DNA of 64,000 bases, from contig CAUYUJ010018884.1 in assembly GCA_963575745.1 (NCBI GenBank), positions 62,001-126,000 of the forward strand, written 5' to 3'. Origin of the DNA: Prorocentrum cordatum. Lineage: Eukaryota; Sar; Dinophyceae; Prorocentrales; Prorocentraceae. This document shows positions 18,409-29,639 of the stretch, piece after piece. Made by a program: the position numbers and the translations under genes. The notes beneath the pieces were generated by a model. The model searched no databases, had not been told where the DNA came from, and saw only the letters and a program-made list of their open reading frames with translations. Within the stretch, counting starts at the first letter, position 1. The number at the start of each line of letters is the position of its first letter.

Positions 18409-19162
18409 AAATAAGAATCCCTCAGGCAACCCACCAGTGATCCTTGTCGTCCGGCTTTCAGGTCATAACTCAAATCTCCAGCAGCCGTTCGGGACGATCC
18501 AGTCACCCCTGGATGCCTCTCGGCGAGGCGCAGCTGCTGGAGAGCACCCCGAGGCTGGAAGCCGCCGAGAATCTTCGGACACGCCCAAAGAAACCTCGAA
18601 TTCCAAGCCGCCCTGAAGTTGCCCCCCTCCGCCGACCAACCGCCACTCAAAAGGTGTCCCTCCTCCCCCCTTCTTGGGCGACCGTGGGGCGGCGCGCGAA
18701 ACGGCGGACCGCCGGTCCCATGTTGCGGCTCGCACAAGCATCTGGACACGAGATGCCGCAAGTTACCTGTGCTAAGGCGCCGGCGCCGAGGTTCCGAGGA
18801 GCTGCGCGCGGGCCGAGATCTCCTCGAAGGCGAGCGCGGCCCTCAGGCGACAGAAGTGCCTGGCCGACAACAGCGTCGACGCCGATCACTCCCTCCTTTC
18901 CTCCCCTCTCATCCATCCTTGCGGTTCGACGTTCTCTGGGCCTTCAGTGGCCTTCCCTGGGCCTCCAGTGGCCTCCAATGGCCTTCCCGTCGCCACGGAC
19001 GGCTGGATCCGCCTCGAAATTGTGGTCAGAACCCAAGACAGGTCCAGGGGTCGGCTTTGGACCCACGGATCCGGACAACGCCGCCGAAGACGCCGCTGAC
19101 GAGGACAACGCCGACGCCGAAGCCGTCGGCGACGACGCCAACGACGACGACGACGACGACAA

Positions 19163-19204
<42 letters not shown>

Positions 19205-19804
19205 CGGCGACGACGAAGACGGCGCCTGCGACGGGGACGACTACGACGCCCGCGGCGGCGCAAGCGACGGCGGCGACGACGAGGACAACGACAGCGGAAG
19301 CCCACGCCCGTGCCGACGCCGACGACGGCGATGCCAGCGGCGGCGACGAGGGGGAAAAAAGGGCGCGAGGAGGATGCGGGGGGGGGGATGAGGCAGGAAG
19401 AGAAAACAGAAGAGGGAGAGACGGAGGGAAGCAAAGAAGGGGGAGGCACAAGCAGGGAGGACAACGAGAAGAGGGGGCAGGAGGCAGGAGAGGGTGAAGG
19501 AGGAAGGAGGAAGGAGAAAAGGAGGAAGGACAGAAACGGAAGGAGAAAGGAAGGAAGGAGAAGAGGAAAGGGAGAGAAAGGGAGACGAGGAAGATTAGGG
19601 GGAGGGGGAGGAGAGCAAGGATGAGGAAGGAAGAAGAAGGGACGATGAGGGGGATGTGGAGATAGGGTAGGGGGAGCTACGGAGGAATGTGGAGATGGGG
19701 GGAGAAAGGAGTGGAAAACGGAATGAGAAAGCAGGGGAAAGGAGGGAGAGAAGGAGGGGGAAGGAGGCAAAGGGAGGAAAACAAGGAGGGGGCAGAATGA
19801 AGGA
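18409..19804. other. GC-rich spacer, (GAC)n and a long purine-rich tract
   Basis: No gene recognised to ~19080; GAC/GGC triplets at ~19080-19290; GGA/GAA purine tract at ~19370-19800 into which the LINE inserted. The copy of the candidate target duplication GCAGAATGAAGGA is at 19792-19804. Confidence 0.6.
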
Positions 19805-19849
19805 TTCTATGGGCTTCTATAAGCGCTACAGGTGACGTAGCCGAACCCC

Positions 19850-22800
19850 TTACCGCCGCACATCAGGGAGGTGAGAACCTCGACGCGCCTCGATCCGTCG
19901 AACCCTGGAGAGATCAGTCTCTATGACAACCACAGACGGCCCGTGATGGCTGGGGTGCTTACCCTGGCGAATTCGGGCCAAATTCTCATGGCCCTTCTTT
20001 GAAGGCGTACACGGCCCAGTGAGTTGACGCGGGTCCGTCGATGCGGTTTTGCCACAGTAGGAACAAATATGCAAGGAAAACCGAGGCCAGTGAAACAAGC
20101 GATGGGATTCGTGCAACACCTTTCCCCACTGGCCGCCCGCTCTATGAGATCGAAGGCCTGGTCGTCGCGCGACTCAGCACCTGGACATTCGGTCGAGGCA
20201 GCTTGAATTATATCTTGATCGTTCTGGATGCAATGGCAAAGCGAGCAAACCCATTTGCTGCGAGCCCAAGTCCAGCAGTGCGCACTGCTCAGGAGCGCCA
20301 TTGTCGCGCGCACTCTTGGCCTCTCGGCCCGTCTTGGGCCGACTGGAGGTCCACGGTGCTGCGGCGATGGCGTCTACCATGGCTTGGGCGGCCCTCCTGC
20401 GTATGAGATGGGCCGCGCAATCCCACTTGTCGGTGTCGGGGGCCCGACGGCCCTCAAGGGCAAGCTCCCACGAACGATTCGCAGCGCCCCCGGCGTGCTC
20501 ATCGGCGAGGCTGTTCCCAACCGCGAGGTGACGCTGGAGCGGGGTGAGGGCAGGGTCGTCGGGGTCCACATGCGGGGGCGCCCAAAACACCTGGACGCAA
20601 CCTTCGCGAGACCTCAGGGCCGACCGAATTCGAAACCACAAATCTGCATTCTTGCCGGCCGATCGCTCGGCCCGGCCGGACATCCAGCCCTGGTGCAGCG
20701 CCGCATTGTCTGTGATGGAGATTATCGGGCCTGCGTAGGCCTTCAGGGCTAGCTCGAACGCACGGAGCTCCGCTCTCGGGACGGTTTGCCGTCGACCTCC
20801 CAACGTGCTGGCCACCCCAGACAACAGCTCCCACCCCGTGCTGGTGGGCTTGAGTGCCACCGCCGCTGCGCCGACCCTGCGGCGACGAGGGTCGCTGCTG
20901 CAGCGGCCTCCAGACCCATCCCCGAAAGCAGACGCAGCCCCGCAAGAGTCTCGATCGAGAGCTTCCAACGGCTGCGCTGGCGCCCCGACATGGCCAGAGC
21001 CCAGGGCCCACTCCACGTCCCAGATCTCTGTAAGTCGCGGAACCGTGAGCTGAGCAGGGGGCACACCCCGCAGCCAAAGATATGGCATGGATTCGTAATT
21101 TATCTGAGCTTCGTACACAAGCGAATGCGACGCTGTGTACGCGGGCTTGTCTACATTGCACGGGCAGGTCCAGATGCGATGGTAGCACGAGTCGGGGGCA
21201 GTGCCACATCTGGGACATAGAGCGGAGGCGGGATACCCCGCCTCAATCTGGCGGTCGCGGGGCCATTGCCCTCCCGCCATGACTGTGACAAGCTGACCTA
21301 TCTGATCGTAGGCTTCATTCTTGAGCAGTCTGGCAAGATGAGCCTGGGCAGGGACAAGGTCGGCCCCTTCCTCCAGGCCGGCGCCAAAAACATGCTCAGA
21401 CGCCCGGCGCCAAAGTTGGGCCCGAAGGTCGTCCCTGAAATCAGCAATCAACTCCGAAAAATCAAAATCACCCTCCTCGCGCTCCTCAGGGGGGCGTCTG
21501 GAAAAGACCAGACATCGGCATCATCTCCCCCCGTGGGGCGGTGCCATTCTGTAGCGGACACGGGCTTCCAGCCCGCGTCGAGAAGGGTCGCTATCACGGC
21601 TGCAATCGGACCTCGGACACTGCGCCACCGATGCTTCGAGAGACCCCCAAGCCGTTTCAGGATGGGCTGCCAGGCACGGCCGACACGGCTATGAAGGTCA
21701 GGATGGCGGTCCCAGAGGTCGCACCAGGTCGAAAGGACCTGACAGCGGAGGGCCAAGGCGGGGTCCTGGTCACCATACCACAATCCCAAAACCGTCGACA
21801 GACACTTGCCAGGGCCCCCCCCGCCACCGCGTGCTTCGCCTGCCTGCGCAGAGTCAGGGTGGTGGAGGGGGCAAGGCCGAGCGCTCGGTGCCCACGCACC
21901 GCTTGCGGCAACGAGCCCTGAAGAAGCAAACCTTTAGCAACACTGGTGAGAGCTGCCTGCTTGCGCAGTCGAAACACTCGGCCTGACCGGCGCCTGACTT
22001 GAGCCATGCGCCCCTTGGCTTTCTTGCACACCCTACGCTTGGACCCCGTCGTGTCGCATCCGAGATCGACAGCGCGGGGAAAAAGACTGATGGGCAGACC
22101 GAGGCCCCGCAGGGTAGGCAGCAGCTCCTCGCCGAGAGATCAGGATGAGGCCAAGAGCTTCGTCTTGCTCGAGACTGCGAGCTCGCTCTCCTCAAAGCAC
22201 GGCACGAGCTCCTCTGTAGCCAAAGTCAGTCGGATGACACCCTGCTGACAAATGCCCTCGCTACGAATTACAGTGTCGTCCACAAATGTCCACAACCCTA
22301 CTGATGCTATCATGGACTGGACGCCGCAGCGAATGCGCACGCGCTCGAGGATCGGCCCTAGGAAAAGCTTAGCCATCTTCACTCCGTGGGCCGAACCAGC
22401 CACAATCGACCGAGTTGGGAACAGAGGAATGCTGGCCATCGCACGGGCCTTGAGGGTCCGAGGGGCCAGAAACAAGTGAACCTCCAGCAGCGTAACTATG
22501 GGAGGGAATCCTGCTTGCATCGAGACCGCCATTAGTTTGCACAGCTAACATTGTCATAAAATTTCTCCAGATCGAGCAGCATCATCGCGAAGTGGAATCC
22601 GAGTTCCCCCGCCGTCTCGTCGAGGACGGCTCGCACGAGAGCCGCGCGAAGGGCTGAGGAGCCCCGCACGGCTGCGTCCCAAAAGTGCGACTGCTGCGCC
22701 GACCACTGGTCGGTGGCTCCGGCACGGGCGCGGCTCCAGATCCCCATCGTTGTGGGGAGTACTCCAATGACGCGGTCGCCTCCCGCTGGCTTGGGGGGAG

Positions 22801-24773
22801 TTGCACATATCGTCAGCAATATCTGCAGGGGCCAGGTGCCCGCAGCCTCGGCGGCGTTGAGCACACTGACGAAGCCAGCGCGGCCCTCGGAAGGCAGCCG
22901 CTGGAGGTCGGTCGGGCTGAGCACGTCGACCCCTCGGGCTTTGCTACTGGGAAGCCCGGCGACGACGCCCTCGACGGTCGCCTGCTCGATCGGCGGGAGA
23001 GGGTCCTCGCGGGCCCCCGCGGGCAGCGTGGTGGAGATCACGCATGGCCTGAATCAGGTCGTGCCTGGAGGTCCGGGTGTCCTCCCAGTGGGACGTCTTG
23101 GAGGCCATGATTGCCTCCGGGTCGGAAGACGCCCCAGCTGCTCCCAGGGCGTCGCCTTCGGTGGGTACCTCCACGCGCTCGACGGGGCGGTCCTCGACGT
23201 GGCCGCGCGCCCGGCCTGGCCGAGACCGCCAGCAGTCTTTGGCCCACGCGACGAAGGCCTTGGACGAGGCCGTCAGGGCCCGGCTCCAGGCCCGAGCCAC
23301 CCAGCACGCAGTAGTCTCCAGCACTTGCTCCAAGGTGGCGGGGTCGACGAGGTCGGAGGCGCCGATGAAGACGCGGAGGCTTTCGAACCAGGACGCGCAG
23401 TCGGCCGGGAGGGCGCGAGGTCCGAAGAGCGCGGCCATCGGTTGGGCCCCGCCCTGTTCCATCATCTCGCCGATGGACGAGCGCAAGGTATTCTGCTGGT
23501 CTTCACCCCGACCGCGGCGCCTGAGGGCGACGAACCTCGTCATAAGCGACTCTATGGTCCACCACCACTCCACGGCGGGCGACTTCATGTGCGCCCGCCC
23601 CGGGGAGGGCCGAAGCCTGGCCCAGCGCAAGCTGTGCAGCCCCGCTCTGCCGCAGAACTTGCTGCGGTCGGCCTGGTCCACCTGCTCCGTGATGAGCAGG
23701 GCCTGCTCTACGGCGTGCACCCATTGCGCGTCCTCTACCGTGACCTCCTCCTGCTTGGCCCCGCCGGGCATCGCCCAAGCCTCGCACTGCGCCTGCAGCT
23801 CTTGCGCCGAAGGTCTGGGGGCGGCCGCCAGCTGCTGCGCCCGCGCGCTGGGATCGACGTGGAAGGGCACCGTCGCCTGGGCGGGCGGCCCCTCGACCTC
23901 TGGCTGGTGGACGTCATCGAACGCTTCACGGAGGTGAGGCTCGAGGCGATCGCGCCGTCGGGCCAGCGCAGCGGCTCGCGCAATCGAGCGCTTGCTGCCG
24001 GGCCTGGGCGCCGCTCGGGGCCGAGGCCTCGAAGGGAGCGGGGCGGCGACGTCCAAGACCTGGTGCCACCACTCCACGTAGCCGGCCTTGATGGCCACCG
24101 ACAGGCCGACGCGGGCCCGCCAAGGGACCATGGGGCACAGGGTGGCGGTGACCTGGGACTCGAAGCCACGCTTGACCACCAAGTAGTCGATAGTGGTCCC
24201 ACGGCACGTGACGCTGCTGCCAGCGGTGACGATGACCCCGTCGATCACGTCCAGCCACCCAGTCCCGCGCAGCTCCCCAGGCTCAATGTTCCAATCGGCA
24301 GCGATCAGCCACGGGTCCGCCAGCGACCGCACGAAGGCGGAGAGAGCGGAGACTCGGCACGCGTCGTCGCCTCCGAGCTTCTCGCCCGGGTACAGGTAGC
24401 CATCGATGACGACCACGTTCCCTCGCTTCAGGTGGAGGGTGAGAGGGCAGAAACCGCGGATCCGATGCGGAGCCTGAAGTCTGAGACGGTCCCAGGTCGT
24501 CGCCGCCATGTGTCTCTTCACGAGCCACATCTCTGCCCCGCGCGTGCCCGCCTCGCTCTTCGAAGAGGGCTCAGCCGCCGTAGTGGTCATCTTCCAGCCG
24601 TCTTTGAGTAGCTCGATCTTGGTGTCGTCTACCTTCGCAGCTGGGAGGTGCGTCTCGATCATGCCGATGACGTCGAAGTCGCTGCCGACCCCACGGACGA
24701 AGCTGAGCGCCTTGGGGCCCCATTCGCTGATGTTGCCGAAGCCGATGGTGGCGGCGTCGGTGCGGATCTTCAT
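19850..24773 (-). pseudogene. LINE ORF2: AP endonuclease, reverse transcriptase, RNase H, zinc finger (broken)
   Basis: Start ATG at 24773 overlaps the ORF1 stop as ATGA. AP-endonuclease domain at 22944-24773 (N14, ETH 40-42, AADWN 158-162, TIDY 194-197). RT: PSSKARGVD and the motif A region LDLEKFYDNVS at ~22545-23035, then motif C FVDD at ~22275-22285. A Trp-rich linker spans 21450-22030. A Cys/His knuckle CPRCGTAPDSCYHRIWTCP and RNase HI acidic residues (FGDGS, RAEL, TDNA, ADEH) lie in 20174-21451. A C-terminal CSYCG...GPC...KGHENL zinc-finger-like part spans 19850-20119. Breaks: frameshifts near 23010, 22540, 21795 and 21490; in-frame TGA at 22140-22142 and ~20174. Probably once ~1,630 residues. 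Confidence 0.88.
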
Positions 24774-26779
24774 CGGCCTCTCTGGTGGTGGCCGGGGTCG
24801 AGAGGCGCCCAGGGGCCGACCGCCAACGGGGAGGACCCGCCGCTGGCAGGTGTGGAGCCAAGCTCACCGATCCCTGGAGTTCCACCCTCGCCTGCGCCTG
24901 GCCTCGAGCACTCTGCCGTCATATCGTCAAGGTGCTGGTCCAGGTCGTCGAACGGGTCGTGGTCAGCGTCCACGGTGCTGGTCGCCGCGGGGGGGGGCAC
25001 CAGGGAAGCTGGCGACGCCGCTGCCGGGGCTGCTGAGGCTGCTGCGGGGCGGCCTGAGGAGCCGCTGGGGCTGCTGCCGGGGCGGTCGTCGGACGTCAAC
25101 CGGGCACCTGTCGTAACGGCGGCGGCGCGCCCAGCGGCTCCGGAGGCGCACTCGGCGGTCCCGGAGGGGGGGGCAGACGAGTTTGTGTCAAGATTTTCAT
25201 TGACACAAATCGCGGGCCCCGAGGCGCTGGCGGCCGCTGCGGCCTCGGCGGCTTCTCTGGCGGCCCCGCCAGCGCGCCTGGCGGCTCCGCCAGCGCCCTC
25301 ACCAATACTCCCAAGAACAGCGCCCCACCCTGACGAACACGAATGCAGCTGGCCATTGCCGAGCGGCCTGCCGCGCGCACTGCCCCTCCCTTCTCCGCGG
25401 CCCACAGGGCATGGAGTGAGTGCAGGGGTGGCTGCCGCGGCCGCATGCGGTGCACCGCTCTCATCAAAGACACTCCTGGCCGCTCCTGACGGCCTGAAGG
25501 AGGCGCTGCACTTTCTCATCGAAACCTGGGTCCTCAGCGGCGGATCCCGAAGCGGCGCCTGCACGCCCTGGGTCAGCGGCGCCAGCAGGAGCAGAAGGAG
25601 CAGCGTCAGCAGCAGCCCCATTGGCCGGAGCGGCTGCAGCCTCCGCGGGGGGCTCGGCCCTGGCGGCTGCGGGGGGCGCGCCCGCCGATGGAGGGGCAGC
25701 GCCACCTGCTCCGCCTGAGGCAGCCCCTGCAGTTGGGGCCCCGGCGCCAGGGGCCTGGCCATTGGCATCAACCCTCTGGCGCTTGGCCTTTAGGCGGTCC
25801 TGCATGGCGACGGCTTCGGCGCGGATGGTGGCCAAGTTGCCCGCCGCCGTGCCGAAGATCTCCTGGACCTTGCCTTTGGGCTCATTCGCAAACCGCTGCT
25901 AGAGCTCAAGGAGCTGATCGCGCTCGCCAGGCTCCACCTCCAAGTCCGAGAGGTCGAATGCGGGCCCAGGCTCGAAGACCAGCTCTGCGTCCTCCAGCAG
26001 CGCGGCGAGGTTGAAAGCAGCGCCCGCCGACGCAGGCTGCCGCTCAGGGGCAGGCGGAGGGGTGCCGCGCTGCCGCTGGAGCTCAGCAAGGGCACGCTCC
26101 GCCTCGCGCTGCGCATGGGCCAGCGCCCGCGCCGCGTCGACGGTGGCCTGCTGGCGCTCGGCGAGCCACGAGGCTGCCGTCCGCTCGGAATCGGCAGCAC
26201 GGCCCAGCGCCTGCCGGGCCCGCCGCTCCACCGCCGTCGCCTGTTGGTACGCCTGGGACGGGTCGACTGGCTTCGGCGGGGGAGCCTGCGGGAGCGATTC
26301 CTGCAGCGCTTTGACGGCCGCAGCATCAGCGTGAGGGGCCGCCTTGACCAGGGCCTCCAGCATCTCCATGGCGCTGGGCGCGGCTGGCGGGGCCCCTGCG
26401 GCGTCGGCCTCATGGGCGGCGTGGGCCAGGCGCCCCAGTCTTGCCAGCCATCAGCCTCGGGCGGACTGCCCCAGCCCAGACGCCACGCGGCTTGGAGGCG
26501 TCGGCTGCCCAGGGAGGCACTTTGAGCTCCATGGGCTTCCCGCAACCGAAGCACCGCTCCTTGCCCGCCCACGTCCACTTGTAGCCGCAGGAGATGCACA
26601 CTTCGTGAAGCGGCTGCTGCCATGGCTCATGGGGACGACCGCCGGAGAGGCTCAGCTCGCCCAGTGAAGGGCCGCTGGCGGCACGCTGGGGCAGACCAGG
26701 CACCGCGAGAGGGATGAAAGCGAGCTCGGGGAACAGAGCTATCCCGTTTTGGCCTGGAGGCTGAAAGCCCCCCAAGCAT
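24770..26779 (-). pseudogene. LINE ORF1 (zinc finger, Ala-rich; broken)
   Basis: ATG at 26779, six bases after the SL. The conserved-looking frame starts just after a G6 run, implying an indel there. It encodes CISCGYKWTWAGKERCFGCG, a C-x2-C...C-x2-C zinc-ribbon/RanBP-type motif, at ~26525-26605. An Ala/Glu/Arg-rich, probably coiled part follows (25900-26370), then, past an in-frame TAG (~25900), an Ala/Gly/Pro-rich low-complexity region to 24770. Two frame changes (near 26400 and 25465) and one stop. Likely an RNA-binding ORF1-type protein; this is inferred from position and motif. Confidence 0.7.
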
Positions 26780-26784
26780 GGAGT

Positions 26785-26806
26785 CTTGAGCCAAAATGGC
26801 TACGGC
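26785..26806 (-). other. DinoSL spliced leader at the LINE 5' end
   Basis: 22/22 match to the dinoflagellate spliced leader (ambiguous first base is G). It indicates that the inserted copy was reverse-transcribed from a trans-spliced LINE mRNA to its very 5' end. Confidence 0.95.
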
Positions 26807-26809
26807 GGG

Positions 26810-26822
26810 GCATAATGAAGGA
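26810..26822. repeat. Candidate target-site duplication of the LINE, 5' side
   Basis: GCATAATGAAGGA, matched by GCAGAATGAAGGA at 19792-19804. Confidence 0.65.
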
Positions 26823-27288
26823 GGGGTGCGAGACGAGGAGGGAGGTGGGAGGAGAAGGAGGGAGTGGAAGGAGGAATAATGAAGGAAGCGAAGCTGGAGA
26901 GTAGGAGGAAGGGGAAGGAGTGGGAAAAAGGGGGAGAATTGGACGCCCATGAATAAGAAGAGGGGAGAGCGAGAGAGAGAGAGAGATAGCAACAATTCGG
27001 ACGACGGGTCGCGCAAGCCCCCCCGGCCGCACGTGCCAGGCAGGCCTTCCTCGCAAAGCGGGAGGTGCCGCATATGGAACAGGGGTGGTGGCATGACCTC
27101 CCCCCTGGCATGGACTAAGGGGGTCCCCGTCTGGTGGAAAAAGGGCGGACGGCGGTGATCAGACCTCTCAAGGACCCGTCTGCGCCCCCTTGCAGAGAGA
27201 TGCAAAGGCTTCTAGCACTCTTTGGAATTCGCGCCTCGGCGCCCATGGAAGAGCGGCGCTGCCTCTGGGCATCACCCACAGCTAGACA
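26823..27288. other. Purine-rich tract and spacer
   Basis: Continuation of the GGA/GAA tract (to ~26990) interrupted by the LINE; then no recognised feature. Confidence 0.5.
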
Positions 27289-27431
27289 AGCGCGTTCCAC
27301 TACTCGCAAAGTCACTACTCGCAAATGGCCTGGATCCCCCGCTGGGGATCTACGAGAAATTACATCGAAGCAGACGCGTGTGTTTCGGACATTTGCGAGT
27401 AGGCACTTTGCGAGTAGTGGAACGCGCTCGG
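27289..27431. mobile_element. Short element with ~39-bp inverted repeats carrying doubled CTACTCGCAAA boxes (family F)
   Basis: Left end at 27290 begins AGCGCGTTCCACTACTCGCA; the right end at ~27391-27430 is its inverse with two mismatches. Each arm contains CACTACTCGCAAAG and CTACTCGCAAATG in tandem, like paired protein-binding sites. Single copy here, no clear target duplication. Confidence 0.65.
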
Positions 27432-28770
27432 TGACCAGCGGACCAGGAGGAGCAGACGACGAAACGACCACCAGCAGTGCACGAGGCCCGATGAAGGGAG
27501 CGGCCAGCACTGGCGCGCCGCCCTTTGAGTGACAAAGGAAACTGGGAGGCTGCTGCGGGGGGGGGCCATGGCCGCAGCAGGCCGGAAGGCCTGTTGCAGG
27601 CCGCTCCAAGCCTCTTGCGCACAGTAAATCGGCGGCACCGATTGTTGAGTGTTCCTGGATCTGGTTCAGAAGAGGTCGCCAGCTGATCGGCTCGCTGGTG
27701 GAACGCCCGATGCTGGCGGCGGGGAGTTGTCTCGCGATTCCCTTGTTGTTGGCCGCTGGCCGCAGTGAGGTGACGCGTGCACGTTTGCCCGCGGTCCGCG
27801 CGCTGCGCGACGCCGCTGGCGCGGTGGCCGTCGCCCCTGGCATCGCGGCCGCCCCCGTCGGATCCCCCGCGGGCCGAGCGGGGGAGGGCGCGCTACATCG
27901 AGAGCGATGGGGGGCCATTACGCCTTGCCGCTCCCGAGCGTTGAGCGGTCGACCGCCGGCTGCATGGTTTCTCCCGGGGCGGTAGGCAACCCGAGGAGGA
28001 GGAGGAGGAGGAGGAGGAGGAGGAGGAAGGGGAGGAGGAGATGAAGGAGGAGGGAGGAGAGGAGAGGAGGAGGAGGAGGAGGAGGAGGAGGAGGAGAGGA
28101 GGGAGGAGGGAGGAGGGAGGAGGGAGAGGAGGGAGGAGGGAGGAGGAGGGGAGGAGGGAGGAGGGGAGGAGGGAGGAAGGAGAGGGGGGGGAGGGGGGAG
28201 GAGGAGGAGGAGGAGGACGGGTCGCCTAAGCCCGTCGGAGAAACCCTCCACCGCCAGCCGTCTCGCCAGGGCGGTCCTCGGCAGAGCTGACACTGCCAAG
28301 GGGGGGGGCGCAGCGAAAGGAAGTGGCGGCCGTCATCTTCGTCAGGCTGCTGTTGCCCCCGTCGTACTTAAGGACCACATCTCGGAAAAGCGTCGAAACA
28401 GCGTCGAAACAATTTCGGGCGAGTGTCACCCAGGGCCCGACACGTGAAATCCATTGAGTTCCCGCGTAGGTTGGAACATCATAACGTTAGGTGAAGCCCC
28501 GAGCCCGAGCGGTTCGTCGAAATGGTCAGGGCCATCGGCATTGAGTTCGTCGAAATGGTCAGGGCCTGCTGGCCCGGCACTCGGAGGCGACATTCCTTCT
28601 GCGCCTGCGCCGCGCCCCCCCCCCCTGCCTGGTGACGAGCAGGTTTGGCTCCATTCTGGAGGGCTCCGACCTGGAGCACCCTGCTCTCCTGTGGGGCAGA
28701 GGGAGCGCGCGGCGTCGCTGATCACATGGCGACGGCCATGCTGGAGCACAGCGGCGAACTTGTGGCGCCA
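27432..28770. other. Spacer with (GGA)n
   Basis: GGA/GGGA run at ~27988-28222; otherwise GC-rich. A short duplication GGTTCGTCGAAATGGTCAGG / GAGTTCGTCGAAATGGTCAG lies at ~28509 and 28543. No gene recognised. Confidence 0.5.
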
Positions 28771-29388
28771 TCAAGCAGCGTCGACTAAATTTTTCGGGGT
28801 GCCACGGAGCCTCGCCACAGCGGCGGCGAGTTCATCAGCGCGGCGGCTGACAGCTTCAGCCATCGGCGCGACGCGGCCTTCGTTGACGCCGCGCGCCTTG
28901 CCCCCCACGGTGATTTTCGACTTCCTGGACTTTGCACGCGCAAGGTTTCGCAAGGAACGCCCGGCTGATATTCCGCAAAAAGTCGGATGGCGGCCCCAAG
29001 CGCTGCGGTGGATTGCCCCGGAGGAGGTCTTCAGGCCCGTCGACGACCGCTTGGTTGTCGACGACGACGCGGACAGGCCGCTCCGCCGCGGCGACGAGCG
29101 TAGCGTGGCGACAGTTTCGGCTAGTTGCGCGGGCTGCGCCAGGCCGCGCACGCCAGCCGAGTGGTTTAACCAGCGATCAAGACCGCAACGCACGTCGAAG
29201 CCCGCCCTGGCCAGGGGTGGGCGAATTCGATTAGAACAGGCCCCGTCGGTCGCGGCGTAGACCCATCGGGCGCCTTGGTCGTCGGTGCACCCTTCTTGGC
29301 AGGCATCCTCGTCCGCGTCGCCCTTGGGCGGCCTCGGGCTGGACCGCGGGAGCTCGTCTTCCGCCGGAGCAGCCTGGAGGCCAAGCAA
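28771..29388 (-). pseudogene. RNase H-like domain remnant
   Basis: Minus-strand frame with VYAATDGACSN (RNase HI first-Asp motif, D near 29245), LAETVATL (candidate Glu region), VVVDNQAVVDG in a shifted frame near 29045-29065 (third acidic motif), and RRADELA near the end (last acidic region). The need to change frame twice makes it a remnant. Such RNase H units terminate many dinoflagellate retroelements, but no RT was seen beside it. Confidence 0.5.
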
Positions 29389-29639
29389 GGCGGGGTCTTC
29401 CCATGAAAGGCCAGTGCCTGGCGCGCGGTGAGAAGTCCTGCCAGCGTTGATCGGCGATCATGGTCTCGAAGGCGGCCATCTCCGAACAGCGCGTTGCTGT
29501 TATTTTCCCAACCATCCTGTGGTGTTGGGTCCTCGTTTTGAAGAGACAGCGCCCCGCGTCCCACCTCCTCTCCTCCTCCTCCTCTCCTCGCCCTCCTCCC
29601 TCCTCCCCTCCTTGCCTCTGCTCTCGGCACACCCCTCAC

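Larger units (their letters stand above)
19805..26806 (-). mobile_element. Full-length, decayed non-LTR retrotransposon (LINE) with a spliced leader at its 5' end
   Basis: Minus strand, ~7.0 kb. It begins with a perfect DinoSL (26785-26806), then two ORFs: zinc-finger ORF1 and AP-endonuclease/RT/RNase H/zinc-finger ORF2. The near-perfect direct repeat GCA(T/G)AATGAAGGA lies outside both ends (26810-26822, 19792-19804; 12 of 13). Purine-rich DNA continues on both sides, as expected for one insertion into a GA tract. Several frameshifts and at least three in-frame stops show it is dead. No poly(A) tail; a short ~45-nt 3' part follows the last stop. Confidence 0.88.

Noticed and set aside
22713-24611. 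632-codon plus-strand frame
   Set aside because: Antisense to the recognisable AP-endonuclease/RT part of the LINE.
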